A DNA stretch of 64,000 nt from Petaurus breviceps papuanus (Eukaryota > Chordata > Mammalia > Diprotodontia > Petauridae), in NCBI GenBank assembly GCA_028583685.1, contig JAMXIF010001194.1, positions 23,659,471 to 23,723,470 of the forward strand. The letters run 5' to 3'. Position 1 is the first letter of the stretch. Every line of letters begins with the position of its first letter. Below, one piece after another: positions 1 to 11,295 of the stretch. Position numbers and translations under genes: made by a program. The notes beneath the pieces are model-generated. The model had not been told where the DNA came from. It saw nothing but the letters and a program-made list of their open reading frames with translations, and made no database searches.

Positions 1-489
1 GATACAAAACCAAGAAGATTATGCAGTCCCTATTCTCAAGGTGCTTACATTCTAATAGGGAAGACACGATGTTAGGTGGGACTTGGAAAGTAGAGGAGGC
101 AGGGAGGAAAAGGGTACCCATGTGTGGAGAAGACCAGAGTGATCATGCCTGGGGCTGAACAAGAGATATCAGCCATCCTAGGGCACACCAATCATGGAAG
201 ATCCCTCAAAGTAAAGTCATCCTTAGGGGAACAAGGCAGCTTGTATGAGCATAAGTAGAAGAGAGAACCAAAAAATGAAGTATAAAAGATAAAAACCACC
301 CAGAGTCCTCTTGTGAAATGGCACCAAGGTCCCTCTATGACCTTGTCTCTGACAGGCAATGGAGGTCTAAGGATCTTTGGAGGAACTTCAAGACTATCCC
401 CTTCTTTGATATTGACCACAAAGACCCCTAAAGTCTTATCCTGATAAAACCCTGACTCAGTCTTTCCATCCCTGCTCTCATCCTATATA
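1..489. other. downstream flank, mostly unrecognised
   Basis: Only bases about 25-75 (GGTGCTTACATTCTAATAGG) look like a fragment of an old mammal-wide repeat whose other copies are at 6331, 22443, 39455 and 54548. The rest shows no gene or element I can name. Confidence 0.4.
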
Positions 490-708
490 TCTTCTGCCTT
501 TCTAACTACACTCTTCAGAAAGGCCCTCTACAATAGGTGCCTCTACTTTGTTTCCTTTCAACCTCTCCTTAATCCCTTACAATCTGATTTCCAACCTTGT
601 CATTTCCTCCAAAACTGCTCTCTCCAAAGTTACTAATGATCTCTTAGTTGTCAAATCCAAAGGCCTTTTCTCCTTATTTTCCTTGATCTCTCTGCAACCT
701 TTGACACT

Positions 709-1150
709 TTAAAAAAATTTATTTTTAGTTCCAATTCTCTCCCACCTGCTCATCCCCTACCCACTGAGAAGATAAGAAATATAATACAAATTATATATGT
801 GAAGTCTTGCAAAATATATTTCCACATTAGCCATGTCGTGAAAGAAAAAAATAATGTAACAGAAAAAATGTTTCAGTCTTCACTGAGTTCAATCAGTTCT
901 TTCTCCAGAGGTGGCTACCATTTTTCTTTACAAGTCCTTTGGAATTGTTAGGGATCTTTGTATTGATCAGAACAACTATGTCTTTCACAGTTGATTGTCA
1001 TTGCAACATTGCTGTTATTGTGTAAAATGTATTCCTGGTTCTGCTCACTTCACTTTGCATCAGTACATGTGTCTTCCCAGATTTTTCTGAAATTATCCAC
1101 TTCATTTTTTTCTTCCAGCATAATAGTATTCCATCACAATCATATGCCAT
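709..1150 (-). mobile_element. L1 3' end fragment
   Basis: The reverse complement reads as the end of marsupial L1, with residues of the GGAATACTATT and AGCAGAACCAGGAATA type followed by a pyrimidine/purine-rich 3' UTR. It is decayed, with no usable frame. Confidence 0.65.
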
Positions 1151-1247
1151 AACATAATAGCACCTACCTCCCAGGGTTGCTGTGAGGATCAAATAAGAAT
1201 TTGTAGCACTTGAAACAGTGTCTAGTCAGTGCTATATAAAATGGTAG

Positions 1248-1302
1248 TGGCAGCGGCAGTAGCAGCAGCAGTAGCAGCAGCAGTAGTAGTAGCATTTTGC
1301 TA
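1248..1302. repeat. (AGC)/(AGT) trinucleotide repeat
   Basis: An imperfect run of AGC and AGT triplets directly after a MIR 3' fragment (1150-1240). Confidence 0.85.
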
Positions 1303-1994
1303 TTACAACAAAAATAGTAGCTGTTGAAATTATAGCATAGGCCCTCCTCACCTCACACTTGGATTATTGCAATAGCTTGCCGGTGAGTCTTCCTGCCTCA
1401 AGTCTCCACTTCACTCCACCCCTCTGTCCAGCCACTAAAGAGATTTTCCAAAAGCTAAGCTCCTCATACCCCCTACTCAACCTCCAGTGGTTCCCTATTG
1501 CCTCTAGGATCAAATATAAAATGCCCTTTTTGGCACTCAAATCCCTTCATAGCCCAGTCCCCTCCAACCTTTCCAGTTTTTCTATAACTTATTCTCTGAC
1601 AAATACCATTTGATCTGTCAACACTGGCCTTTTTGCTGTTGCATTGGTTTTTATTTTCTCTGGCTGTCCCCCATGCCTGGAATGCTCTCCCTCTACCTCT
1701 CTGACTATACCTCCTTGGATTCCTTTAAGTCCCAAGTAAAACTTCATCTTCTGCAGGAAGCCTTCCCCAAACCCTATTCATTCTAGTGCCTTCCTTTCCT
1801 TAATTATTTCCTATTTATCTTGCATAGAGCCTGCTTTGCGCATATTTGTTTGCATGTTGTCTCCCCCATTAGACTGTAAGCTCGTTGGGGACAGATGCTT
1901 TCTTTTGCCTCTTTTTGTATCCCCAGCACTAAACACAGTGTGTAGCACATTGTAGGTATTTAATAAATGTTTATTGATTGATTGAATGTTACCT

Positions 1995-2170
1995 GGAAGA
2001 TCTGGGTTCAAATCCCATCTCTAATGCTTGCTACCTATGTAAAATTAGTCAAGTTCCTCACCCTTCCTGGGCCTTGGTTTCCTCCTCTGGAAAATAAGGA
2101 GGTCAGATTAAATGGTTACCTTGGCCCATTCCAGCTCTGGATACACAATTCTAAGAAAGCCAGCTGGGTT
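1995..2170 (+). mobile_element. MIR fragment
   Basis: Contains the MIR core pattern GGGTTCAAATCCCA, then TTCCTCCTCTGGAAAATAAG. Strongly diverged. Confidence 0.65.
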
Positions 2171-2348
2171 TGAAGTTGGATGGGATCTGATCCGTGGCCT
2201 TGAAACTAGTTTTCTACATTGTAAAGATTAAGGAATCTGGATTTTAATTCCTATGGCATTAGGTAAATCTTTTAAATTCACCAGATCACATTTTTTTTTG
2301 TTTGTAAAATGGGGGGGCTCCAAGATGACCTCCAAGATCCCATCTGAC

Positions 2349-2520
2349 AGGGTAGTTAGGTGGTACAGTGAATAGAGCACTGGCCCTGGAGTCAAGAGGA
2401 CCTGAGTTCAAATTTGACCTCACACAATTAACACTTACTAGCTGTGTGACCCTGGGCAAGTCACTTAACCCTAATTGCCCTGCCTTCCCCCCTCCAGAAA
2501 AAAAAAGCAAAAAAAATTTA
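2349..2520 (+). mobile_element. Mar1-type CORE-SINE
   Basis: A near-consensus copy: GTTAGGTGGTACAGTG, CCTGAGTTCAAATTTGACC, ACTAGCTGTGTGACCCTGGG, ending CCCCCCTCCAGAAAAA and an A-rich tail. No clear target duplication. Confidence 0.9.
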
Positions 2521-2874
2521 AACAAAATCTTGTTAATTTAACAATATAGTGTAAACACCAAATTACAATTAAAAAAATAACTTACTTATAGATGACGGCT
2601 AAATATGAATATTGTGCTTTGGACCAAAGCACATTTAATAGCAAATTTTCTGGAATTAAAAAAAAAAAGATTCCATCTGACTCTAAGTATATGATCCTAT
2701 TTTTAAGTTCTTCATTTCATTCTTCCCCCATTTCCAGTCACTTCATTTCCCTCAAGAGCCTGACACCCCAGCTTCACCTCTGAACATTCTCCCACTTTCT
2801 GTGTTTTTTCTATTTTGGAAAGGTTTTAAAATAAATGCACCTTTGGAGTACCAATGTAACCCATGGTTTGAATG

Positions 2875-3310
2875 CTATTGTGAGAAATAACCCCTTGAGC
2901 CCAAATAGACACAGTAAATTACACAGACTCAGGATGACTGAAGCAGTCGGAACTTTATAATACATCCTTTAGGGTGAGTGTGGGACCCAGGATGATCGTG
3001 GGACCCCGGATGAGCTCCCTCAATTGTGAGAAATAATCATCTTGCCAAAAAATTCCATGTGGCCCTCAGTGAATTAAGGAAAGATTTTATTAATCATTTT
3101 CCTGCTGGAGTGACTCGTAAGGAGACACCCCCTTTCAGACAATTACAAAACTTTTAATAACCCATCCTGATTCAAATTTCCTGCCTTTCATCCCATGGAT
3201 CAGGTCAGGGTTCACAGCCTATCTGAAAACACCTAAACCCCACTCCCATGTGGGTCTACACCCCTGCCTATATCTCTCATTTCCACATTTCAATTCCCCT
3301 TTTCATCCTC
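2875..3310. mobile_element. unclassified repeat, possibly a solo LTR fossil
   Basis: A block with two copies of ATTGTGAGAAATAA (near 2879 and 3024) and a doubled GTGGGACCC-GGATGA motif near 2980-3010. The look is that of an old endogenous retrovirus LTR, but there are no coding parts and its ends are not certain. Old and broken if it is an LTR. Confidence 0.25.
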
Positions 3311-3370
3311 ATTCTTTATATTTTATTTAGTAAAAGAAGGACAAGTCATAAATTCTTTTAAAGGAATTTT

Positions 3371-3525
3371 TTTTTTTTTTTTGCTTTTTGGAGGGCAGTT
3401 GTGGTTAAGTGAGTTGCCCAAGGTCACAAGGCTAGTTTTTGTGTTAAAATCTGTCAGATGAGGCCAGATTTGAACTCCTGACACCAGGGCTAGTGCTCTA
3501 TTCACTATGCCACCTAGCCACCCCC
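3371..3525 (-). mobile_element. Mar1-type SINE with target duplication
   Basis: The minus-strand copy runs from a poly-T (tail) to CACCTAGCCACCCCC (head). An 11 bp target duplication AAAGGAATTTT lies at 3360-3370 and 3526-3536. Confidence 0.92.
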
Positions 3526-3889
3526 AAAGGAATTTTCTTAATTGGTGAGGCTGAACTCAGGACGTTGAAGTTTCCTTCATCATGAACATAGAGTCCCAAT
3601 ATTCAAGATAATGTTGTGGAATGAAATTCTCCTCCAGTCTTTGGGGTGGTGGACCCAAAAGAGACAATTCCTGGATTTCACTCAAAGTACAAGGGAAGGA
3701 GATGTTCACCTTTAGATATGCTGATAAACAGGTGCCCATATCCTGTTAAAGGTGAAGTGTTAAACATTCCTAAGGCTTTCCCTCTAATCAATTTGTTTTC
3801 CCGTATTTAGCAGCAAAAAGACTTTCTGGTATTACATATATTACATGTTTTCTTTGGAAACAAAAGTTCAATTCATCTCTTATGCTATC

Positions 3890-4140
3890 AAAGAAGCAGC
3901 TGGGTCATGCAGTGGATAGAGTTTTGAACTTGGAATTAGGAACGCTTCAGTTCAAATGTTGCCTCAGACATTTACTAGTTGTGTGGTTCTAGGCAACTCA
4001 CAACCTCTGAGTCAGTCTCCTTATCTATAAAATGGGGATACCAATAGCTCCTACCTTACAGAGTTCTTGTGAGAATAAAATAAGATGATGTTTGTAAAGT
4101 GCTTTGCAAACCTTAAAGAACTAGATAAATAAAATACTAC
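3890..4140 (+). mobile_element. MIR / Ther1-type SINE, nearly full length
   Basis: Head CAGCTGGGTCATGCAGTGGA, then core and tail GTAAAGTGCTTTGCAAACC. A second, more diverged MIR follows at about 4195-4435 on the same strand. Confidence 0.75.
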
Positions 4141-4440
4141 CTTTCTTAGTTATTATTAATATAAGTAGAGAAGCAAGAACTTCTCTAAATGAGTCTCTAT
4201 GGTGATTTGACAGTATAATGGAATGACCATAGGACTTGCCATTAGAAGACCACATTGTTAGTCAGTCACTTATTACTTGTATGACCTTGGGAGAATCCCA
4301 CAAGACCTCTGAGCCTAAGTATTCTCACCTCTTAAATGAGGATAATAATACCGGACTTGTATCTCACAAGGCTTTTGTGGGAACAGTACTTCGTAAGTCT
4401 TCACCAGGTTGTAGAAATTTAAGCACATCTTATAATATTT

Positions 4441-5090
4441 AAGAATTTCTCAAAGTTGCCCAATGAACAGGCAGAAGGAGGAACTTTTGGGGGGCCAAGA
4501 GAGTGATGAGGGAAGAGGCTTAAGATGAAGAGGGGTAGAAAAGGAGAATGAGCTGGACTGTATTCAGAGCAAGGCTGTGTGAAGCTTTACAGAGTGTCAG
4601 TTCTAGCTATGGTTCAGGAATCTAGCTGCCTTGAATATCAAGTGAATACATTTGCTAGCCTGGGAGCTAATTCTGGGAGGCAGTGGCTTGACTACGCACC
4701 CCCCCCCCCCAGTCACCATCACCACAAAATGGAATCCCATCCCTCTGCCGAGAATATTTCAGCAATACATTTGAAATGCAAAAGAGATGGGGCAGCAATG
4801 CCGTCTGCATTTGTTGATGAGCTGCTGGCAGTGATATAGGAATAATTCCAATTTTGTATACTCCTGGGGTATTTGTCACAGAATTAAGACTGATCAGTCC
4901 ATATATGACCAGGAAGCTCCCATACTGTTCCACTGACTTATACTTCTGGCCATTTCTGTAGATGAAGTGAGCTTGACATAATTATGGGATGGTAAGTACC
5001 CTCAGAAGTACAATGCATACCTGGGCAAGAATCTTCCCTAAGGTATCCTTGAGAAGTTCTCACCCATCCTTGAAGACCCTATAGCTTAAT
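4441..5090. other. no element or gene recognised
   Basis: Holds an 11-12 base C run at about 4700-4711 next to a CAC/CAT-rich tract. Both strands carry short open frames, which I read as chance. Confidence 0.5.
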
Positions 5091-5169
5091 AAATTAAAAC
5101 TAGAAAGGATCTGAGACACCATCTAGTTTGATCTCCTTGTTTTACAGATCAAGAAAATGCAGCTTACCC

Positions 5170-5461
5170 TGCAGATATAATTGGTGCACTTCTACAGTTC
5201 CTGCTACTAGAGAGGCTGACCTGGTGGATGGCTTAAGTTGAGGAGTTTTAAGTTGCAGTCAGGTTAATGTCTCAGGTGTCTACACTAAGTCCAGTACCAC
5301 TATAGTGAACTCCTGGAGTGGAGGGCCATGAGGTTGTTTAACTAGTCTAAGTCAGAAAAAATGGAGCAAGTAAAAGCTCAGTATTGTGAAGGGGAGAATA
5401 CTTCTAGCCTAGGTGAGATAGGGAGACCCAGTGTCCTAAAAAACAACAACAACAAAAAAAA
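5170..5461 (+). pseudogene. 7SL RNA (signal recognition particle RNA) retro-pseudogene
   Basis: Aligns along nearly the whole 7SL RNA. CCTGCTACTAGAGAGGCTGA matches the Alu-domain CCAGCTACTCGGGAGGCTGA. GGTGTCTACACTAAGTCCAG matches the S-domain GGTGTCCGCACTAAGTTCGG. ATGGAGCAAGTAAAAGCTC matches ACGGAGCAGGTCAAAACTC, and GGGAGACCCAGTGTCCT matches the 3' end. An A-rich tail with CAA units follows (5437-5461). Because the S domain is kept, this is a copy of the whole RNA and not an Alu-type SINE. It sits inside an old MIR-like repeat (5120-5550). Divergence is high, so it is old and not functional. Confidence 0.8.
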
Positions 5462-5539
5462 ACCTGAAACTCACAGAGCTTAAGTGACTTGACCAAGGTC
5501 ACAGAGATAGTACATGACAGAAATGGAACCTCTGAATTG

Positions 5540-6090
5540 TTTCCTTTAAATTAGAACTCCTATAATAGAAATGTCTTCTTTCCTAGAATAGCTCATTCTG
5601 CTTTTGAAAGTCCTAATTGTTAGGGCATTTTTCTTTTTCTTTTCTTTTGCCTTTTGGAGGGCAATTGGGGTTAAGTAACTTGCCCAATGTTACATGGCTA
5701 CTTTATTTTTGTGTGTGTGGGTGTTAAGTGTCTGAGGCCCGAACCAAACTTGGGTCGACCTGACTCTGGGCCTGAGCTTTACTTACTGCGCTATCTAGCC
5801 ACCCCTAGGGCATTTTTCAAACCCAAATAAAGTGCTCTCTGAATTCTCCCCATTGCTCAGAGTTCTGTCATCTGGAGCAAAACAGGGCCAGTTTCTTCCC
5901 TTTATTACATGACAACCCTTCATATAGTTGAAGTTAATGATCATGATACCACAGATTTCAGCTGAACATCCTTAGTCCCTAATCCTCAACTTGAAATAAT
6001 TACAAAGCCCCTCTCACCATCCTGGCCATTTTCCTCTGGCTTAACCTGCTTCTCCCTGGAGTCTTGCAAAGAACTTTCTGTGAATCCATT
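5540..6090 (-). mobile_element. L3/CR1 LINE 3' fragment, split by a SINE
   Basis: The reverse complement follows the L3 3' part (the region giving AGAGCTGTCC.AAAAGTGGAATGG in better copies, then the CATGGCATG and ACCATCCTGG part). A SINE interrupts it at 5633-5805. Confidence 0.65.
5633..5805 (-). mobile_element. Mar1-type SINE nested in L3
   Basis: Tail CTTTTGCCTTTTGGAGGGCA and head GCGCTATCTAGCCACCCC. A 12 bp target duplication TAGGGCATTTTT lies at 5621-5632 and 5806-5817. Confidence 0.9.
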
Positions 6091-6330
6091 CAGCTTCACT
6101 GTGCCAGTGATCCTCACCTCTCAAGCAGTGTTTGTGAAGTTGGTGGCTCTGGTTATTCCCATTTCACAGATGAATAAAGAGGGAGATCAAGTAACAAAAT
6201 AATGGTGTTTTGATTCAAAATCCAGTACTCTTTTCAACTCACTCTGCCCCCTTCCTTCATTTTTTTAATGCTGTCTAGACTGTGCCAACTGATGTTGGAG
6301 GATTTGTCTGTGGTAAGTGATGAGTCAATC

Positions 6331-6725
6331 AATGAGCATTTATCAAACACCTGATATGGGCAGGACCTTGTGCTGTGGGAGAGAGAAGGATGAACGAGAC
6401 GCAGTCCCTCCTCTTGGCAGTCTCATATTCTCCAGCTGAAGCCAAGATTCCCACTCATGAAACAATGAGAAAACAAAACAGACAGAACATACAGAAACCT
6501 CATGCTAGGTAGTTTGTTTCAGCTAATTAATCTTCTAGCAGTTCAAGTGAGGTGGATATCCATGATTAGAATAAAATATTCCAGACAATAGGAATGTAGC
6601 ATAGTAAAAACAACAGGGTATATATAGTAGTATATATAGTAGTCTGGAGAACTGGGTTTTAACCCTGGTTATCTCATGAACTTGCTGTGTGATCTTGGCT
6701 CAGCTAATTTCCCTTTCTGGTCTTC
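6331..6725 (+). mobile_element. old interspersed repeat plus MIR fragment
   Basis: 6331-6440 has the TTATCAAACACCTGATATGG...GTGCTGTGGGAGA pattern of the ancient repeat also seen at 22443 and 54548. About 6585-6725 is a diverged MIR. Confidence 0.5.
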
Positions 6726-6729
6726 AGCT

Positions 6730-7380
6730 ATCCCTCCCCAGTCCTAGATGAAAGGGTCGTACTAGCTGATTTCTAAGATCTATTCCAGATCTATCTTCTT
6801 TTGATTGTATAACTCCTGGTTTGTTTTTTTCATTCACTTTCCCTTCCTGTATTTGTGCATGTAAATCAGACAGGTAAATCTGGGCTTGGGTACAGAGGTT
6901 ACTAACCCTCTGGATGGAGGAAATATTTTGCATTTCCTTCATTTTCTAGGTCACTTGAAAGAAATTTGGATTTCACCATCTAAGACTCATTAATGTAGGA
7001 ACTAAAGCAGACTTCTTTTCAGAGATATGATTTAGACCAGGAAGCTCCTTTTCCAGAACAACTTAAGGGAGACACCAATGTGCAGCCCACAGCACCATCA
7101 CTCCAATACCATTTCCCATTTGTAGACTCCCCTCAACCACCTCTCTTCAAGGTTAGAGTCTATCCTATCTACCTTTATATCACCAACATTCAGCATAGCT
7201 CTTAAAAGATGTTGGTTGAATGGATGAATGAATGAAAAATTGTTACAGGTCTTCCTTCACCTGCTTTCTTATAGGCACTTATTGGACAAAGTTAATTCCA
7301 CTGATTCCCAAGAAGGATATGCATCCTTTTCTAACTGTATTCTATTTTTTCTCTTATTTTTCAAGTAAGAAGAATTATTG
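6730..7380. other. no element or gene recognised
   Basis: Unique-looking sequence, with a short GAATGAATGAATG run near 7216. Confidence 0.4.
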
Positions 7381-7384
7381 TAGA

Positions 7385-7660
7385 AATATATCCCTCCCAC
7401 TACCAAATAAATGCAAATTTTAAAAAATCCTGAAAAACAAAGTCCTCAATACATAGTTGCATAGTCCAGCAAAATAAATTCCCGCATTAGCCACATCCAA
7501 AAATCTATATCTCTTTCTGCATTTCTAGTTCTTCATCTCTCTCAGGAGATTAGTGGGGTGTTTAATCTTCATTCTTGTAGATTCATAGTTTGTCATGGTG
7601 CTGATCAAAGTTTTACATTCTTAATTGTTTTTCTCTACAATTCAAACTCAATTCTAAGGG
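7385..7660 (-). mobile_element. L1 3' UTR fragment
   Basis: Reads in reverse like the L1 fragment at 709-1150 (shared TAGTCCAGCAAAATAAATTCC / CCACATTAGCCA motif). Decayed. Confidence 0.5.
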
Positions 7661-7674
7661 AAGTATCAGTCCTT

Positions 7675-8680
7675 TAGAATCACACAAGTCTCAGAACTGG
7701 AGGGATCATCTAGTCTAGTCTAAGCCTAGTCACACTGAGCAGGAATTTCCCCAGTGCTGACTCTCAGGTTAAAGCTCAAAAATGTACTCAATGTGGGTCT
7801 TCTGTAAAGCTCCCAGGTGTGAATGTTTGCTCTCTCCTCTAATTACTTTGTATCATGTTTATTTGTGTACACATTTGCACACAAGAAGAATTAGGCTCCT
7901 TGAAAGCAGAGATTTTTTTTCCCCTTATTGCTGGAACATAACATAGCACCTTGCAGATATTTATTTGTGAAAATGAAGTGAATTGAATCTCCAACAAGTG
8001 GCTATCCAGTCTCCACTCAAGCTACCTGGCTACAGGCTGCCATTCTTTAGATTTCTTCGTTATGTTGCCCCCCCCCCCCCCCATCATCATCCTGCCAGAT
8101 TGCATCAGCTTTGGTACTCGGACCTCAGCACCTTCAGCACCTTCTGCCTCTCTGATTGTAGTGCAGAGCAAAGCTCCTCCCAAAGCCTCCATTTAAGATA
8201 AGACCCAGGCCAGCTTCTTCATTTTCTACCTGGCTACAGACTACATTCCTTTGGATTTCTTCATCATATCCCTTGTATGGGCACCTATCCTCTCCGTTTT
8301 TCAGCTTCCTTTTGAGTATGTCTTCCCCCTATTAGATTTATAACCTCTCTGAGGGCAGGGATTGTCCTACTCTTTTGTATTTGTGTCCTCAGAGTTTTTC
8401 AGAGTGCCTGCAAGTATACATAATAGGCATTTAATAAATGTTTATTGACCGACTTACTTCACTTGAAGACTTCCAGTAATGAGGAACTCACTACCTCCTA
8501 AGAGAGGTCATTCTACTTTTAGATACTTTGTCTCTCTGCAGCTTCTACCCTTTGCTTTTATTTCTTCCCTCTAGGAGTAAACAAAAATACTCTCTCTTCC
8601 AAATGACAGTTTTCCAAATACTTGGAGAAAGCTTTCATGTCCTGTAGAAAGTCTTCTCTTCTTTGGAATAAACATTTCTA
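7675..8680 (-). mobile_element. L3/CR1 fragments with intervening L2/MIR-like sequence
   Basis: 7675-7770 and 8455-8680 carry L3 3' end pieces in reverse (CTTCCAGTAATGAGGAACTCACTACCTCC). 8290-8455 looks like the 3' end of an L2/MIR element in plus orientation (GCATTTAATAAATGTTTATTGACC). Confidence 0.5.
8021..8271 (+). repeat. diverged direct repeat pair, about 47 bp units
   Basis: GCTACCTGGCTACAGGCTGC at 8021 and CTACCTGGCTACAGACTAC at 8226, each followed by a GATTTCTTC stretch. The units are about 205 bp apart. A C run of about 17 bases at 8065-8082 lies in the first unit's flank. Confidence 0.6.
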
Positions 8681-8689
8681 GTCATTTCT

Positions 8690-9650
8690 ACTCTTATGGG
8701 ATGATCTATAGTCTTATCACAATCACAGCCCCCTCCCTCTCAGCAGTTGTCTAGTTTGTTGATGTTCTTCCTATGTGATGCCCCTCTGACCCCCTTCCAT
8801 CCAAGAAGATCTTATTCTGGGTCTGTGAGAGAGAGAAATCTGACCTTGCAGGACAGAAGGCAAAACTAAAGTCAGCAGTGACTACCCAGGGCTTAGCAGC
8901 CCAAACTCCAAGCCAGCTCCTAATGGAGAATGACAGCACCATGCCAAGGCTATCTTGCAAGATTTCCCTTGGAAATGAAGTCAGGGCAAGGGAGATGGTG
9001 AAGAAATAATTTCATTTTTCTCCCATTCTTAGAAGCAATTAACCTGTGAAACAAAATTGTTATTACAAAGAACACATTATATATCAAACATAGGATGAGA
9101 TTTCAATGGTCCTGGAACAGGAGAAAACTCAATCAAATGAACACTCCCATGTTCCTTCCCCCAGTTTCCAATGCAATCAGAGCAATGGATAGGCAAGCAG
9201 GAGCTGCCAGCCAGAACACCAAGGCAATCCAAAACCTTTTTTTCTGATTCCCAAAGAACAACCTCTGTAAAGTACAGGGGTCTCCTCAGGAGACTCTCAG
9301 CTACTGCATACATCTGGCAGGTTGGATGGCATTATGTAAATAGGATTGTGGACTTAAGTCTCTGAAATCTAGCCTCTTATCTCCTCTCATGCCCTGATTG
9401 CATAAGTGTCTTTGGGCTCTGTGTAGTGGATCCTGGTTACTCATTCCCATATCTTTTTTTCCATATACACCAGTATGTCTTATCATCCAGTTTGACCTGT
9501 AAGGTTCTTAAGGTCAATGGTTCTTCTCACTTTCCTAAAATACTGAGAATAAATGGTCCTCAGCTAACAGATACGATCCTGAAAACATGAGTGTAGATGG
9601 AATTTTAGCAAATCAAATCCTATTTTAAATGTGCTTGGGGAATTCATTAT
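8690..9650. other. no element or gene recognised
   Basis: Several 60-80 codon open frames occur on both strands, overlapping each other. None shows a known motif or splice context. Confidence 0.4.
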
Positions 9651-9654
9651 TTAC

Positions 9655-9895
9655 AGCAGAGGTTATTAGTTTTGTTTTTGTATCATTAACTCCTTTGGCA
9701 GTCTGGTGAAGCCTATGGACCCCTTTTTAAAATGAGATTTTGATGCCTCTATTCATAATTGAAGGAAATGTTAGATTTTAGTCAGAGGTTAGTGAAGATG
9801 CAGATGTAATATTTTCCTATGGAAGTTCACAGTCACTGAAATCTTTCCATGGAACCCCTTGGCAGTACATGGGCTACAGGAACTTTTGATGTAAA
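9655..9895 (+). mobile_element. diverged hAT-like MITE, family B
   Basis: Shares CCTTTGGCAGTCTGGTGAAG / CCTATGGACCCCT with the better copy at 43397-43592. Confidence 0.4.
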
Positions 9896-10280
9896 AATCC
9901 GAGAATTTTGCCTTCCCCTAACCCTGGCATTATTTCTTCATTTATGAATCTAAGTTCTCTTGTATCAGATTTACTTTAAGAGAGATTCACCCACAGGGCT
10001 ATATCCACAAAAGGCACTCAGTAATTCATGATGATATGATGATGATAATGATAATGAAGTAGTCATGATAGTGTTGATTTGGACTCCTTTCTGTCTGTCT
10101 TATGTGTGATTAAATGTGGGAATTCCATGGAGAAGAACCCTTTGCCCAAAGTCAACAAATATTCCATATACCCTTCCTTTTGTGACACTACCACCACCTC
10201 TCAACCTAACTACCTTACCCATTCACTCCTATGCCATAGGTATTCCCACTGTCTTCTCTCCTCCCACCGCTAGATAGTTC

Positions 10281-10470
10281 AGCCCCTCCCAAGGTGAACA
10301 TTAGCTAATTAGATCAACTCAAATGCAAATGGAAGAGTACTCCAGGCCAATATCTGGGCATTTGCATAGTGACCTGGAGATAATTCTCTAGCTTTCTTGT
10401 TCTAGTGCTTCAGGGGCTCTAATTATGGGACTATTCTGGATCATTTGGGAGGGATATACAGTAAGGATGA
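10281..10470. promoter_or_regulatory. candidate conserved non-coding element with paired octamers
   Basis: ATGCAAAT (10323-10330) and its reverse complement ATTTGCAT (10360-10367) lie 29 bp apart. A homeodomain core TAATTAG is just upstream at about 10306, in sequence free of repeats. The pattern suits POU/homeobox binding. Conservation cannot be tested here. Confidence 0.2.
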
Positions 10471-11035
10471 TTTTTGTGTCCCTGAAATTGCCAGGAATAG
10501 GAGATGCTGAGAATGCTTGGGGTGCATTCTATTTGTATCCTTAGCATGTGTCTGTTGGTTCTAAAGGTTCTTAGGTAAGAAATCTTAGTCAGGCCAGCCA
10601 TGTCTGGAATCAGTGTGGATAAATCTTCACATTAAGCATTTGAGGACTGGCATCTAGAGGTAGGGAAGCCTTTGGATTTTTCCCCTTTTCCCTCCATGAT
10701 TCCAGTCCCATTGTCTATCCCAAGAGGGACAAGACACAGGGAAACTGGAGATGCTTTATTCCATTCTCCTTAAGAATAGTTATCACTTACTTCCTGCACA
10801 AGGAAGATTTGGATGAAAGTCCTCAGAAAGTTAGAACACCTTGAAGTCATGATCTCTTTCAACGCTTCCACCCAGTCCCTACATTGTTTCTTCTCAGTGA
10901 TATATTCCTTTCCCCCATGGCACTAGGATCTGTGGATATGAAAGGAACCAGGAATTATAAAAAGTTATCAGAAATCTAATGGTAAACATTTCATAATCCT
11001 CTAAACCCTTCCAGTATGTCTTTCACACTCTTGCT

Positions 11036-11295
11036 ATTGTTGTTGTTGTTAAGGCAATTTTTCAGTCATGTCCGATTCTTCATGACTCCGTTTGGTGTTT
11101 TATTGGCAAAGATAATGGAGTAGTTTGCCATTTCTTTCTCCAGCTCATTTTACAGATGAAGAAACTGAGGAAAATAGGGTTAAGTGACTTGCCCAAGGTC
11201 ACACACCTAGAAAGAATCTGAGGCCAGATTTGAACTCAGGAAGGCTCAACCAGGTCCAGTGTTCTGTCCAGTGTACCACCTAGCTGCTCGTTCTA
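11036..11295 (-). mobile_element. SINE with CORE head and RTE-like tail
   Basis: Read in reverse it has head AGCTAGGTGGTACACTGGAC, the core, then CTGGAGAAAGAAATGGCAAA and the tail giving GACATGACTGAAAAATTG, followed by a short TTG/CAA repeat. The tail resembles RTE/BovB-type LINE ends. Confidence 0.8.

Larger units (their letters stand above)
490..1990 (+). mobile_element. L2 LINE copy, interrupted
   Basis: 490-708 matches the L2 reverse transcriptase region (TNDLLVV then GLFSL-like residues). 1335-1990 matches the C-terminal end (LDYCNSL) and the 3' UTR (CCCCCATTAGACTGTAAGCT, then TTTAATAAATGTTTATTGA). The gap between the two holds an L1 3' end, a MIR fragment and a trinucleotide repeat. 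Whether both parts are one insertion is inferred from order and orientation. Confidence 0.75.
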
